Below, piece by piece: positions 34,301 to 42,711 of a DNA stretch of 50,605 nucleotides (its first letter is position 1; every line of letters starts with the position of its first letter). The notes under the pieces were generated by a model that saw nothing but the letters and a program-made list of their open reading frames with translations, did not search any database and was not told the origin of the DNA. A program made the translations under genes and the position numbers. The stretch covers positions 1 to 50,605 of the forward strand of contig JAFTFA010000089.1 of NCBI GenBank assembly GCA_017449785.1, read 5' to 3'. The DNA is from Muribaculaceae bacterium (GTDB lineage Bacteria; Bacteroidota; Bacteroidia; Bacteroidales; Muribaculaceae).

Positions 34301-35539
34301 AGCAACTTGCGTCGATGTGAAGGATACACTCGATGCACGGCCTGTCCAAGTGCCAACATTGTTGCTGGTGGTATAAGAGCCGGTTGTCGTCGACAGGCGT
34401 GTAACAGGATAAGTCGTGTTTGACCCCGTGAAGACAATCTTTGTGATATTGCCCTCGGTAGTGGAGATGGTGGTAGTTCCATTTAATCTCACATAATTAT
34501 TATAACCAAGGTCTCCAGTGGTAGTGGAGAGAGTCACTTCTTCATTCGTCATTGTGCGTACAGTGCTTGAACTATATGAACCAGTGAAAGATACATCCTT
34601 AGTTGTGGTGGAGGCACCAGATCCCGAGGCAGCAATAGACCAGGTGTAATCGGCTGATTGACTTGTTAAACTCTTTGCTTCATCGTTAACGGTGACAGTG
34701 CCTTGATAAGAATCGCTATCCATTCTTCCTGTCACAGTGACCTGTACACTGGTACTACCATTTAATAAGCTTGCAGGAATGGTGATTTTGCGACTGCCTC
34801 CGAGCCACATGGTGTGGTCACTATTGAAGTTACTTGATCCATCGAGTTGCCATGTGCTTGGCAGATTGGTGTTTGTAGTTATTGATTGCCAGCTGGTCAG
34901 GGTAGTGTTTCCTGACTTGACGACGATTGAAGAAATTCCTACAAAGGAACTGCTCAACACGATGGTAATGTCACCGACAGGTTCAGCTACGGTTCCATCG
35001 CCGCCCTCGGGATTCTCATAACGCAGGTTCTTGAGAGCCCAGGAGTAGCCGTCAGCGGTGTAGATGGTGTTGTCGACCATGGGACGAACCATAAACTGAT
35101 CGACCTTGGCCATCTTGTTGCCGTCGCCATAGAGGGCGAGGCGGAAGCCCACGATCGAGTCACCCAGGTGATCCTCGTACTCGCTGTTGAGCAGCTGTGT
35201 GGTGATGGTCACATCCTGGTTGGCGTCATAGGCTTGAGGGAAGCCGAAGCCGAAGTCAAAGTTGTCACCCTCGAACGGGCCCAGGGTGTAATATTGAGTT
35301 GCATCGTAGCGCATCGGGGCCCGCATCGGGGTCTGTACCTCGGGCAGGATGCTCTTCATGCCGCGGATGCTGCCTCGTACAGCTTCGTTAAACGTTACAT
35401 TGGGACCCAGCTTGCCCAGATCCTTGAGCTGCACGTTGCTGAGCTTGTGACGGTTCGAGTTAACCTCGACAGCCAGTTGCGCGTTAAGCGACAAGGTGAG
35501 CAGTGCGAGGACTGCTGTCAAAATATATATCTTTTTCAT
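31388..35539 (-). CDS. C-module paralogue with T9SS-like sorting domain, split form (unit 2, second gene)
   Basis: 1383 aa. The signal peptide MKKIYILTAVLALLTLSLNA precedes Q. The N-terminal region (to about 440) holds GDSIVGFRLALYGDG and a jelly-roll-like segment with ITKIVFTGSN...WTGRASSVSF. Then comes WHEFYLNQPVEF, found also in 39127-42696. About 680-930 are three near-identical Ig-like repeats of about 85 aa (GDGTYTITATGDGTVTL). The C-module (about 935-1383) has LVVDQFKEN, YGAPIWKTGVGQVR, NILYEPYMFRVW and IQFGALDAG, ending TYVNAQGMQSSKPFDGVNLV, then TRYTDGT...TKVVR. It starts 6 bp after the stop of the N-module gene, so translational coupling is likely. The function is unrecognised. Confidence 0.82.
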   Translation of the reverse strand: MKKIYILTAVLALLTLSLNAQLAVEVNSNRHKLSNVQLKDLGKLGPNVTFNEAVRGSIRGMKSILPEVQTPMRAPMRYDATQYYTLGPFEGDNFDFGFGFPQAYDANQDVTITTQLLNSEYEDHLGDSIVGFRLALYGDGNKMAKVDQFMVRPMVDNTIYTADGYSWALKNLRYENPEGGDGTVAEPVGDITIVLSSSFVGISSIVVKSGNTTLTSWQSITTNTNLPSTWQLDGSSNFNSDHTMWLGGSRKITIPASLLNGSTSVQVTVTGRMDSDSYQGTVTVNDEAKSLTSQSADYTWSIAASGSGASTTTKDVSFTGSYSSSTVRTMTNEEVTLSTTTGDLGYNNYVRLNGTTTISTTEGNITKIVFTGSNTTYPVTRLSTTTGSYTTSNNVGTWTGRASSVSFTSTQVAYCSTVVVTIEKEVPSSGSVDGNYVNLTTGQWHEFYLNQPVEFQMRNDATSLLMGYDFLQYPSSNTTQVLNPAAFNSQSTGHTHLAQMMQGTSTSAAGNITITIPGGYNVSFYIIAVYDGETGDLLTSWTGDGAIGGTYGNNNTPYYTLPTGWSLTGANYLAQESVNAGDETYYFGYVSTSNQASINIANSALQGKTNVDVYIVAVAWEDGETVSVNGSSKAVENAAFTELEWDNIFNAPTQGWYTFNTSPAGDLAVQLIFKEGKTPAPTITGQVDPNNENNYVITATGDGTVTLTIGDQTVTGTGSASITVPRTDVDQIVTATATAQDGDKPESNPTVEEITVPKLVTPSPTISSTDNGDGTYTITATGNGTVTLNIEGYETATGTGSASIIIPRTEVDQTITATATAQESGKAVSEPTVQAVTVPALPQTDAPTISYVDNGDGTYTITATGDGTVSLTVFGQTVTGDGSASITIVRSIEDQTVTATATAHESGKLVSDPAIEQISVPALTGGPAEALEGLLRMHLLVVDQFKENIPDDNSHPEHYGYVLKWEPNGPNGTDVKESGTVEVDIQKTEAQVNGYYTLSQVMADTDHENSEITLNVLRADVSMDLPGENPDVLYYQMQGTKDANPRLGQDYLTQLQYMKNVQMYEEMLETSPDKSHQYPAKTTYHYYNASTPITTGDYGVNFLTYAPSVSTWGIQRRYFEADGLDNTYGAPIWKTGVGQVRMISTEAQLQRGPNGSTQWDGVGGPCSLVFLGLEAFGDLPSIEVSNILYEPYMFRVWVQSPNNYLRGCTLVPKDENRPEKPGEHWEGDGTSYGAHPVLVYEGPTTDGHLVIDVEEPPMDNQPWGSRIQFGALDAGISDLIVYVRFYYKSTGKGIKNNNRYMLRAEGDENETPPEVPGYYAVEDDGDPQITTSVMGVYTDASKPVESVTYVNAQGMQSSKPFDGVNLVVTRYTDGTTSTTKVVR

Positions 35540-35545
35540 CGCTTA

Positions 35546-38479
35546 TCAGTTGTTAGAGTTGTTATTAGTGTTATCACGCTTGGGAGCTGCGGCGGGCGAG
35601 AGAGGCGCGTCGGTAGTGCCCCAGGTGTAGGTCACGCCGGGCGTGTTGGAGATCAACTTGCTCTTGTCGTTGACCGCGATCCTGGTAACGGCGGCACCGT
35701 CACCGTAGGCCACGATTTCGATAGTCAAGTTGGTGTAGCTGCTGTTGTTGAGCATGTTGGGGATGTAGATGTAGCCGCCGCCCTCGACATAGCCGACCTT
35801 GTCGCCGGTGTTGGTGGTGGTGTACTCTTCCCACTTGGAGCCGGAGGACATTTCCCAGCCTGCGGGCAGGGTATTCATCGTCTCGGCATCCCAGCTGGCC
35901 ACAACGTTGCCGTTGTCCTTGATGACGATGGACTTGAAGTTGACGTGATAGCCGTTGGGCCAGATGACGATGTCGCCGTTGCCCTTGAGGCGGATAGTAC
36001 CCGTGAGGGGCACGTCCAGGTGATCCTCGTCGAGGTCATACTTGTTGGCTGCGCCTTCGGGCCTGTACTGCTGCTGCACGTTCACGTCATCATAGGTGAT
36101 GGTGTAGGTCACCTCCTGGGCAGTGGGGTTGCTGAAGGTCACGGTAGCGATCGGTTTCTCGTTGATGGGCTGACCGTTCTCGTCATACTCAAAGCGGTAG
36201 AGCTTGAACTGGTTCATCGGCTGGTTGGGGCTGGAGGGATCCTCCTCGTTGTAGCCGGTGATCTGGTTGACGGTCAAGCCGTTGGCGATGTCCTCGTTGA
36301 CGACAACCAGGAAGTTGCGGTACCAGTTGGCCATGTCATTGACGACAAAGTCGCTCTCGTGGTGGTCGAGCTGCAGGCCGACAAAGTCTTCCCAACCGGG
36401 GATTACCACGTCGTCGATGTTGCTGACGGCGACCATGTGGGAGTGGGTGTCGGCGGTGGGATGACCCTCGACGATGTATTCGATCTTGTAGCTGTGGGCC
36501 TTCTGCTCTACCAGATAGGTGACGGTGGTCAAGCCGGTCTGGCCGTCGGTGATGCCGATGGCCTCGACATACTTCTTCTCACCGGTGACGGGGTCCCAGT
36601 AATAGACGGTATAGACCTGCTCCACGTCGTGGCCGGTCATCTCGTCGAGCGACGATACCCAGGTCAGTGTCACGGCATAGTTGCGGTTGCCCTCGGTGGG
36701 GTCATAGGCCACCGGCGTGGCGACAGCGTCGAGCGTGATCTTGTACAGACCCACCTTGGGGGCATAGTCCTGATTGTACCAGGCATACCAGAAGGAATAG
36801 TCAACGGCATCCTTGAACCTCAGCGACTTGTTGAACACGGGGCTGCCGTTGGCGCTCACCGACTGGTAAGGATTGGTGATGCGGCCGTCGACGGTGAAGG
36901 TGCCGTGGTCATGCCAGATGGTGTCACCATTCTCCACATAATAGGTCCTGTAATTGAATTGGTCTTCCCAGTACTTCAAGCGGTAGTCGGGGATAAAGAA
37001 GTTCATACCCGTCATGGCGTAGGCCTTCTCTCCGCTGTTGCCCGACATCGAGAACTGGTGACCAAGCTCGAGAACCGAGCGGCAGTCGTGTACCACATTA
37101 TAGACGTTACCCTCGTTCATCAAGCTGTAGAAGTTAGTGGTCTGGTCGCCAGCGCCACCCTGGGTGGGGCTGAACTGCTCAAACATGTTCTTGAAGGGAA
37201 CGAGCTCGCCCAGCGCGTGCTGCATCGTGATTTCGCGGTTGATCACGATATCGGGCTTCTGCTTGGCCTGGCCCTTGCCCAGGAAGAAGAACTTGTTGTA
37301 GGTTCCCTCGCAGTTGAACACGGTGCCGATGCTGTAGTCGCTGGCATCACCGATGCGCAGGCCGTCGGTCAGCAGCTGGATCGAGTCAATGTTGCTGGTC
37401 AGGTAATTGATGACCTCGGCCTTGGTAGTAAAGAAGCTGCCGCTATAGGTGGAGCTGGAGGACGGATGAGTCGTATGGTTCTTTACAGCTACGATGAGGG
37501 CGGTGTAACCTTCCTTGGTGGGCTTGTAGTAGTTGGGGTCATACTCGGTGTGGGCATAGGATGTCCCGTTGACCGTCCATGTGTAATTGGTTGCAGTAGT
37601 GCTATAGAAAGTCCTTTCCTCGTCGTTGACGACTATTGAAGCGCTATTGGAAGATGAATTTGACCTTGCGTTGATCCTTACAGTCACACTGCTGTATCCC
37701 GTAAAGAGCCATTCATCTAGGGTGATAGGATAGTTGCCATCTGTATTGAAACCAATAGCTCCACTAGTCCATTCTCCCCATCTGCTCAAGTGCATGCCGG
37801 CAGGCCAGGAGCCAGTACTTGCAGAGCTGCCGGTGCCGTCGGTTGCATAATTCCAGCTGAACAGCGTCGTGTTACCCGAGGTGACAGTGATGGAATAGAT
37901 CATCGCATAATCGTTGTTGCCACGGATGGTGATGGCTCCAACTTGGGAAACGGGCGTGGTGGACAGGGCAGGACCCGAGATGTCCCAGCCGCCGTCGACG
38001 GCACCGTAATAGACGGGACGCTCGCGCTCGTCATTGTTGGTATAGGCACTGTAGTACGGGCCGGGGAAACGCTTATCGGTATAGACGAACTTGAGGAGTT
38101 CATACATCTGGTAGGGATCCTTGGCCACCTGGGCAGCATTGCTGGTGTGGGAACCACCGTTGGCGTCGGTCCAGTTGTAGGTCAAGGCCTTGGCTTCGGC
38201 CTCGGTGAGGGATGCCATCTTCACATCCTGGCCAGCACGTGAGGGCGCATTCAGGCGGTTGCCGGGACGATTGGCCTTCAAGGCTGTTGCGTGTGAGTGT
38301 GCCGTGGGTCCGTCTAACGACTCAACGACGACATCAAAGTGCTCTTGAGCCGTTCGAACAATCTTGGTGTACTCGGTGGCCAGGCTCCTGTCGGGGAGTT
38401 TCTGGGCCTGAGCACTGCCTGTCCAGCCCACTGCTAGCATCAGCAGGCCGAACGACAAAGTTGTTAGTTTCATTTTCAT
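35546..38479 (-). CDS. N-module paralogue without sorting domain, split form (unit 2, first gene)
   Basis: 977 aa from the ATG at 38479 (MKMKLTTLSFGLLMLAVGWT); the frame extends to 38584, but that part is not signal-peptide-like. The signal peptide ends GSAQA|Q. It shows DPYQMYELLKFVY near 118, IQLLTDGLRIG, GKGQ, and HDCRSV...HQFSM near 463, an Fn3-like LTWVSSLDEMTGHDVEQVYT and the segment IPNMLNNSSYTNL...VAYGDG near the end. It ends APKRDNTNNNSNN with no T9SS sorting domain. The same sequence continues into a C-module in 45448-50112. It is therefore either periplasmic or carried out with the partner encoded 6 bp downstream (inference). Confidence 0.82.
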   Translation of the reverse strand: MKMKLTTLSFGLLMLAVGWTGSAQAQKLPDRSLATEYTKIVRTAQEHFDVVVESLDGPTAHSHATALKANRPGNRLNAPSRAGQDVKMASLTEAEAKALTYNWTDANGGSHTSNAAQVAKDPYQMYELLKFVYTDKRFPGPYYSAYTNNDERERPVYYGAVDGGWDISGPALSTTPVSQVGAITIRGNNDYAMIYSITVTSGNTTLFSWNYATDGTGSSASTGSWPAGMHLSRWGEWTSGAIGFNTDGNYPITLDEWLFTGYSSVTVRINARSNSSSNSASIVVNDEERTFYSTTATNYTWTVNGTSYAHTEYDPNYYKPTKEGYTALIVAVKNHTTHPSSSSTYSGSFFTTKAEVINYLTSNIDSIQLLTDGLRIGDASDYSIGTVFNCEGTYNKFFFLGKGQAKQKPDIVINREITMQHALGELVPFKNMFEQFSPTQGGAGDQTTNFYSLMNEGNVYNVVHDCRSVLELGHQFSMSGNSGEKAYAMTGMNFFIPDYRLKYWEDQFNYRTYYVENGDTIWHDHGTFTVDGRITNPYQSVSANGSPVFNKSLRFKDAVDYSFWYAWYNQDYAPKVGLYKITLDAVATPVAYDPTEGNRNYAVTLTWVSSLDEMTGHDVEQVYTVYYWDPVTGEKKYVEAIGITDGQTGLTTVTYLVEQKAHSYKIEYIVEGHPTADTHSHMVAVSNIDDVVIPGWEDFVGLQLDHHESDFVVNDMANWYRNFLVVVNEDIANGLTVNQITGYNEEDPSSPNQPMNQFKLYRFEYDENGQPINEKPIATVTFSNPTAQEVTYTITYDDVNVQQQYRPEGAANKYDLDEDHLDVPLTGTIRLKGNGDIVIWPNGYHVNFKSIVIKDNGNVVASWDAETMNTLPAGWEMSSGSKWEEYTTTNTGDKVGYVEGGGYIYIPNMLNNSSYTNLTIEIVAYGDGAAVTRIAVNDKSKLISNTPGVTYTWGTTDAPLSPAAAPKRDNTNNNSNN

Positions 38480-38782
38480 ATTGTCCAATAATTTAAAAGT
38501 AATATATAAAGTTAAAAGTCTGGTTTGCAACAATCTATCATTCCATATCGGTGGCGGTATGGCCAGACGGCAGCCTGGAGACATGCAGTGGTCGCCCGAT
38601 GTCGTTACAGCAGGCGCAACTCATTATAGTCACGATGGGTGGCAATTGGATAAACAGTGGCAAGTTCTTGTATCGCTTGAATACGGGGAGTCACATTCAG
38701 GCTTGTGGAACTGGATCATCCTCAGTAAATACTTGAATTTTGGCTGTTATACAATTTTTTGTAATGAATTGCAACTAGGGCG

Positions 38783-38812
38783 CAAAATTACTATTTTTTT
38801 TGAATATGCAAA
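38783..38812 (-). promoter_or_regulatory. Candidate promoter of unit 2
   Basis: TTTG (38809-38812), 18 bp, TAATTTTG (38783-38790) on the minus strand. It would give a leader of about 300 nt before the ATG at 38479; nothing recognisable was seen in that leader. Confidence 0.5.
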
Positions 38813-38930
38813 TGTGGGCAAAGATTTTTTAGCACACTTCGGGGCAATATGCGTAATTTCGGTAGGGGCGAGGGGAATTCCGGCTACCCTCCCTGGCCTT
38901 CAAGCCGCCATGCGGCGAGGGGAAAAAGAA

Positions 38931-38964
38931 TCCAGGGGCGCGCTGTCGGCGGCGGGCCCCTGGA
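38931..38964 (-). terminator. Terminator of unit 3
   Basis: The arms TCCAGGGGC and GCCCCTGGA pair perfectly, with a GC-rich inner part, followed on the minus strand by TTCTTTTTCCCC. It lies about 160 bp after the stop at 39127. Confidence 0.75.
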
Positions 38965-39126
38965 CCTTGCTATTTATTTACTGTGGTTGAATTAAATAAA
39001 TGCAATCTCTAAATGAAAAATTACTTTCCTTTTTAAATTAATATAAACTTGATGGTTTTTATTGCTTGGGTGAAATCAGTTCCCGGCCCCCCTGATGGGG
39101 GCCAGGAGCCGATTTGCAGTCCTGTA

Positions 39127-42100
39127 TCAGCGCACAACCTTGGTGGTACGGGTGGTACCGTCGGTGTAGCGGGTCACGACGATGTTGATGCCGTCGAAGG
39201 GCTTGCTCGACTGCATACCCTGGGCGTTGACATAGGTCACGCTCTCGACAGGCTTGTTCAGGTCGGTGTAAACACCCTTGATGCTGGTCGAGATGCCGGG
39301 ATTGCCGCCACCCTCACCGGCGCCGAAGCCACCGCCATCACGGTTGGCGCGCAGGTAGTAACCATTGGTGCTGCCCTGGACGGCCTGACCGTTGCTCCTG
39401 TAGTAGAAGCGCACATAGACCTGCAGGTCGGGGATGTTGTCGATAGCACCGAACTGGATCCTGCTGCCCCAGGGCTGATTGTCCATCGGGGGTTCCTCGA
39501 CGTCGAGAACGAGGTGGCCGTCGGTGGTGTAGCCCTCATAGACCAGGACGGGCTCGGCACCGTAGCTCGTGCCGTCGCCTTCCCAGTGCTCACCGGGCTT
39601 CTCGGGACGGTTCTCATCCTTAGGAATGAGGGTGCAGCCACGCAGGTTGTTGCCGGGACTCTGGATCCAGACGCGGAACATGTAGGGCTCACACTGGATG
39701 TTGGTCTTGCTGGGCACGTCACCCAGGGCTTCAACGCCCAGGAAGTAGAGGCTGCAAGGACCGCCAACGCCGTCCCACTGGGTCGATCCGTTGGGACCGC
39801 GCTGCATCTGGGCTTCCAGGTTGAGCACGGTAACCTGCGGTGCACCGGTCATCCAGATGGGAGCACCATAGCTGTTGTGCTTGCGGTCGTTGTCGTAGTT
39901 GACGCGCTTGTTGGAGGGATCGTTACCAAGCGTCCAGACGATGGGCACATAGGTCATGAAGTTGGTGCCATAGGTACCGGTCTGGAGAACACCGATCGAG
40001 TCAAGGCGGGGCCAAGTACCGTAGTTGTCGGTCTCGCCATAGGTGTAGTAGCTACCCATCTCGGTGTAGGTGTTGTTCATATTGTGCTGTAGCTTGGTCA
40101 GCTCAATATAGTCATTGTCGGCAGTGCTGTTCACGCTGCGGTCGAGCGTGTAGTAGTAGATGTCGGAACTGTGCTCGAGGTACATGTCGGCCTTGGCGTT
40201 CATGACGTAGGGCTTAACGTGCTCGCGGTCAACGTCGGCGGCGACGTCATCGGCCGTGTAGTAGGGCACGATGGTGGTGCCGGTGTGCATCACGGGGATG
40301 ATGTGCTCGTTGGTCGAGCGCAGGTCACCGTCGAGCTTGGTGTCGTTCTCGGTCATCTTGTAGATGTACTTGGGAGCATGGTCATTCTGGGCCGTGGATG
40401 CGGTGAAGCGGTCCACAAACATCAGGTTGTCGTTCCAGTTGATGACCTTGTCGTTGCTGTAGGTACCGGGCAGGAGCGTCCAGCCGTCGATGAGCTCGTC
40501 AAGGTTGTCCAGCTTGGGAACGAGTACCTCTTGGGTCGTGGTGCTCATCGAGTGCTGGGTGTCCTGGATCTGGGCAGTGACGGTGACGGTGACATAGTAG
40601 TCCTCGGTGCCGCGCTCCAGATAGTAGGTAATGGGAACCTCTTGACCATCGACATACATGTGAACCTCGCCCTGGCCGCTACCGTTCACCTCAACGGTCA
40701 GGTCGTGAACCTGGCTGCTGATGGCGGGATCGGGGGTCGGGTCGAGCGGCGATGCCTCGATGGTGATGTTCTCGATGGTCGGGTCGCTGACGAGCTTGCC
40801 CTCCTCCTGAGCGGTGGCGGTGGCGGTGACGTAATAGTCGTTGTTGCCGCGGCCCACGGGGATGGTCACGCTGCCGACACCGGATGCCGTCTGTCCGCCC
40901 ACGACAAGGTAAACCGTGGCGTTAGGATCGGTAGCGGTAGCGGTAACGTAGTAGTAGCCGGGATCGCTGGTGACAGTGATAGTGGGAGCGGGAGTCTTCT
41001 GCATCTTGCTCTTGAAGATCAGCTGCACGGCCATGTCGCCAGGACGGTCGCTGGACGATGAGCCAGATACGCCGTCGCTCCACCAGCCGCGGCTGTAGGA
41101 ACTACCGCTGCCAGAGCGGGCATACATGTAGTCATAGTGGGTGTGGCCCGTGGAGTTGCTATTGACAGCAATGGGCGTGAAGGTCTGGTCATAGAGCTGA
41201 TAGTAGGTGTAACCGACGAGGATATTCACGATGGAGTCGCCAGTGAAGTTGAACTCTACAGGCTCATCCAGGAAGAAGTCATGCCACTCGCCGCCTTGCA
41301 GCGTCAGATAGGTGGGCGTGTTGATGCTGCCGGTGAAGGTGAAGGTGGCCTTGGGCAGGAAGGTGCTGGTGTTACCGGTCGAGGACTGGTTGGCGCTGGC
41401 ACCTGTCGAGATCAGGCTGACGTTAGCACTCTGGTTGTCGCCCAGGAAGTTGGCATGAGCAAAATTGCCGTTGCCGGGGCATGACATCTGGACCAGGAGG
41501 TTGCCGCCGTTGTAGGTGAACGGCGAGTCAAAATCAATCTTCCAGGCCGTGGCATTGTCATCGGCAACAGGCGTGATGGTGGCCACGGTGGTCAGGCCCG
41601 AGGTGATCTTGGTGCCGGTGGTGCCGGTGCCGAAGTTGTCATTGGTGACGTTGGCCAGTCTGACGATTACCTGTGAACCGCTGAAGGGGATACCGATACC
41701 AGCCTCGGGATAGAAGGTCACCGAGGTGATCTGGGCACCATTGGCCATAGCGAGCTGACCAGCGCGATAGATCATCTGGTTCTGGAAACCATAGTCCATG
41801 TTCCAACCCGAAACGGGAAGCTGCTCGCTCTTGGTGGCACCGCGGCCCACGTCAACCGAGTTAGTGGTTACGGTCGTGGAAGTTTCAACTGTTACAACAA
41901 CGCTTGAAACATAAACTTCAGACGATGTGTTGAAGACCACGTTGCTGGCTCTACCTGTCCAAGTACCAACATTGTTGCTGGTCGTATAGTTGCCAGTTGT
42001 TGTCGATAATCTCGAAACAGGGTATGTGGTGCTATTGCCGTTGATAACGATTTTGGTGATAGTGCCATCAGCCACTGAAATGGTATTAGTGCCATTCCAA

Positions 42101-42696
42101 TGCATAGTTGTACCCCATCCCAAATCTCCACTGCTTGTGGTGAGCGTCACTCCGTCAACAGTGGTTGTGTATGTGGTTGTGTATGTGTTGAGAGAAATAG
42201 TCACATCGCGAGTCGATGTGCCGGTTGCACCTTGATCAATGACGTTGGTGTTGCCGCTCATGAGGGTGCCGAGGTTCCAAATCTGATATTGGTCAGAAGC
42301 GAACCAATTCTGACTGGTGGGATAGATACCGAAGTCCTGGACGTTGACCGTCGAAGAACCGGCCAGAGCGAAGCGGAAGCCGATGATCGAGTCTCCCAGG
42401 TGCTCCTGATATTCACTCAGGTCAAACATAATGGTCGAACGCACCCATTGGGCCTGATTGTAGTAACCGGCCATGCCGATGCCCGTGGCATCGAAGTCAT
42501 CGGTCGTGTAGGCGCCGAAGAGGTACTCGCCCGAGCCCAGCGAGGGCATGCGGAACTGGCCGCCTGGTGTGAACAAGCGTGCTGTGCCCGTGGGCTTGAA
42601 GTCGAATCCTCCCAATTTGTCGGCGGGCAGACGTTGCGCGTTAAGCGACATCGAGAGCAGCGTCATGGCTGCCAGTATCATATAAATCTTTTTCAT
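39127..42696 (-). CDS. C-module paralogue with T9SS-like sorting domain, split form (unit 3, second gene)
   Basis: 1189 aa. The signal peptide MKKIYMILAAMTLLSMSLNA precedes Q. The N-terminal region is homologous to that of 31388-35539 (GDSIIGFRFALAG; ITKIVINGNS...WTGRASNVVF; WHDFFLDEPVEFNF), with an added adhesin-like segment about 285-450. Two Ig-like repeats (about 570-740; YYYVTATATDPNATVYLVV) precede the C-module (about 760-1189): FVDRFTAST, YGAPIWMTGAPQVT, CEPYMFRVW, IQFGAIDN, ending TYVNAQGMQSSKPFDGINIV, then TRYTDGT...TKVVR. It starts 15 bp after the N-module gene stop. The function is unrecognised. Confidence 0.82.
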   Translation of the reverse strand: MKKIYMILAAMTLLSMSLNAQRLPADKLGGFDFKPTGTARLFTPGGQFRMPSLGSGEYLFGAYTTDDFDATGIGMAGYYNQAQWVRSTIMFDLSEYQEHLGDSIIGFRFALAGSSTVNVQDFGIYPTSQNWFASDQYQIWNLGTLMSGNTNVIDQGATGTSTRDVTISLNTYTTTYTTTVDGVTLTTSSGDLGWGTTMHWNGTNTISVADGTITKIVINGNSTTYPVSRLSTTTGNYTTSNNVGTWTGRASNVVFNTSSEVYVSSVVVTVETSTTVTTNSVDVGRGATKSEQLPVSGWNMDYGFQNQMIYRAGQLAMANGAQITSVTFYPEAGIGIPFSGSQVIVRLANVTNDNFGTGTTGTKITSGLTTVATITPVADDNATAWKIDFDSPFTYNGGNLLVQMSCPGNGNFAHANFLGDNQSANVSLISTGASANQSSTGNTSTFLPKATFTFTGSINTPTYLTLQGGEWHDFFLDEPVEFNFTGDSIVNILVGYTYYQLYDQTFTPIAVNSNSTGHTHYDYMYARSGSGSSYSRGWWSDGVSGSSSSDRPGDMAVQLIFKSKMQKTPAPTITVTSDPGYYYVTATATDPNATVYLVVGGQTASGVGSVTIPVGRGNNDYYVTATATAQEEGKLVSDPTIENITIEASPLDPTPDPAISSQVHDLTVEVNGSGQGEVHMYVDGQEVPITYYLERGTEDYYVTVTVTAQIQDTQHSMSTTTQEVLVPKLDNLDELIDGWTLLPGTYSNDKVINWNDNLMFVDRFTASTAQNDHAPKYIYKMTENDTKLDGDLRSTNEHIIPVMHTGTTIVPYYTADDVAADVDREHVKPYVMNAKADMYLEHSSDIYYYTLDRSVNSTADNDYIELTKLQHNMNNTYTEMGSYYTYGETDNYGTWPRLDSIGVLQTGTYGTNFMTYVPIVWTLGNDPSNKRVNYDNDRKHNSYGAPIWMTGAPQVTVLNLEAQMQRGPNGSTQWDGVGGPCSLYFLGVEALGDVPSKTNIQCEPYMFRVWIQSPGNNLRGCTLIPKDENRPEKPGEHWEGDGTSYGAEPVLVYEGYTTDGHLVLDVEEPPMDNQPWGSRIQFGAIDNIPDLQVYVRFYYRSNGQAVQGSTNGYYLRANRDGGGFGAGEGGGNPGISTSIKGVYTDLNKPVESVTYVNAQGMQSSKPFDGINIVVTRYTDGTTRTTKVVR

Positions 42697-42711
42697 CGCT
42701 TATTGTCGTGT

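Noticed and set aside
35168..37639. 823-codon plus-strand open frame opposite the N-module gene
   Set aside because: Same kind of Val/Gly/His-rich antisense translation, crossing the junction of two real minus-strand genes.
38481..38990. 169-codon plus-strand frame between units 2 and 3
   Set aside because: It overlaps the unit 2 promoter region and the unit 3 terminator, has no family resemblance, and its composition is not protein-like.
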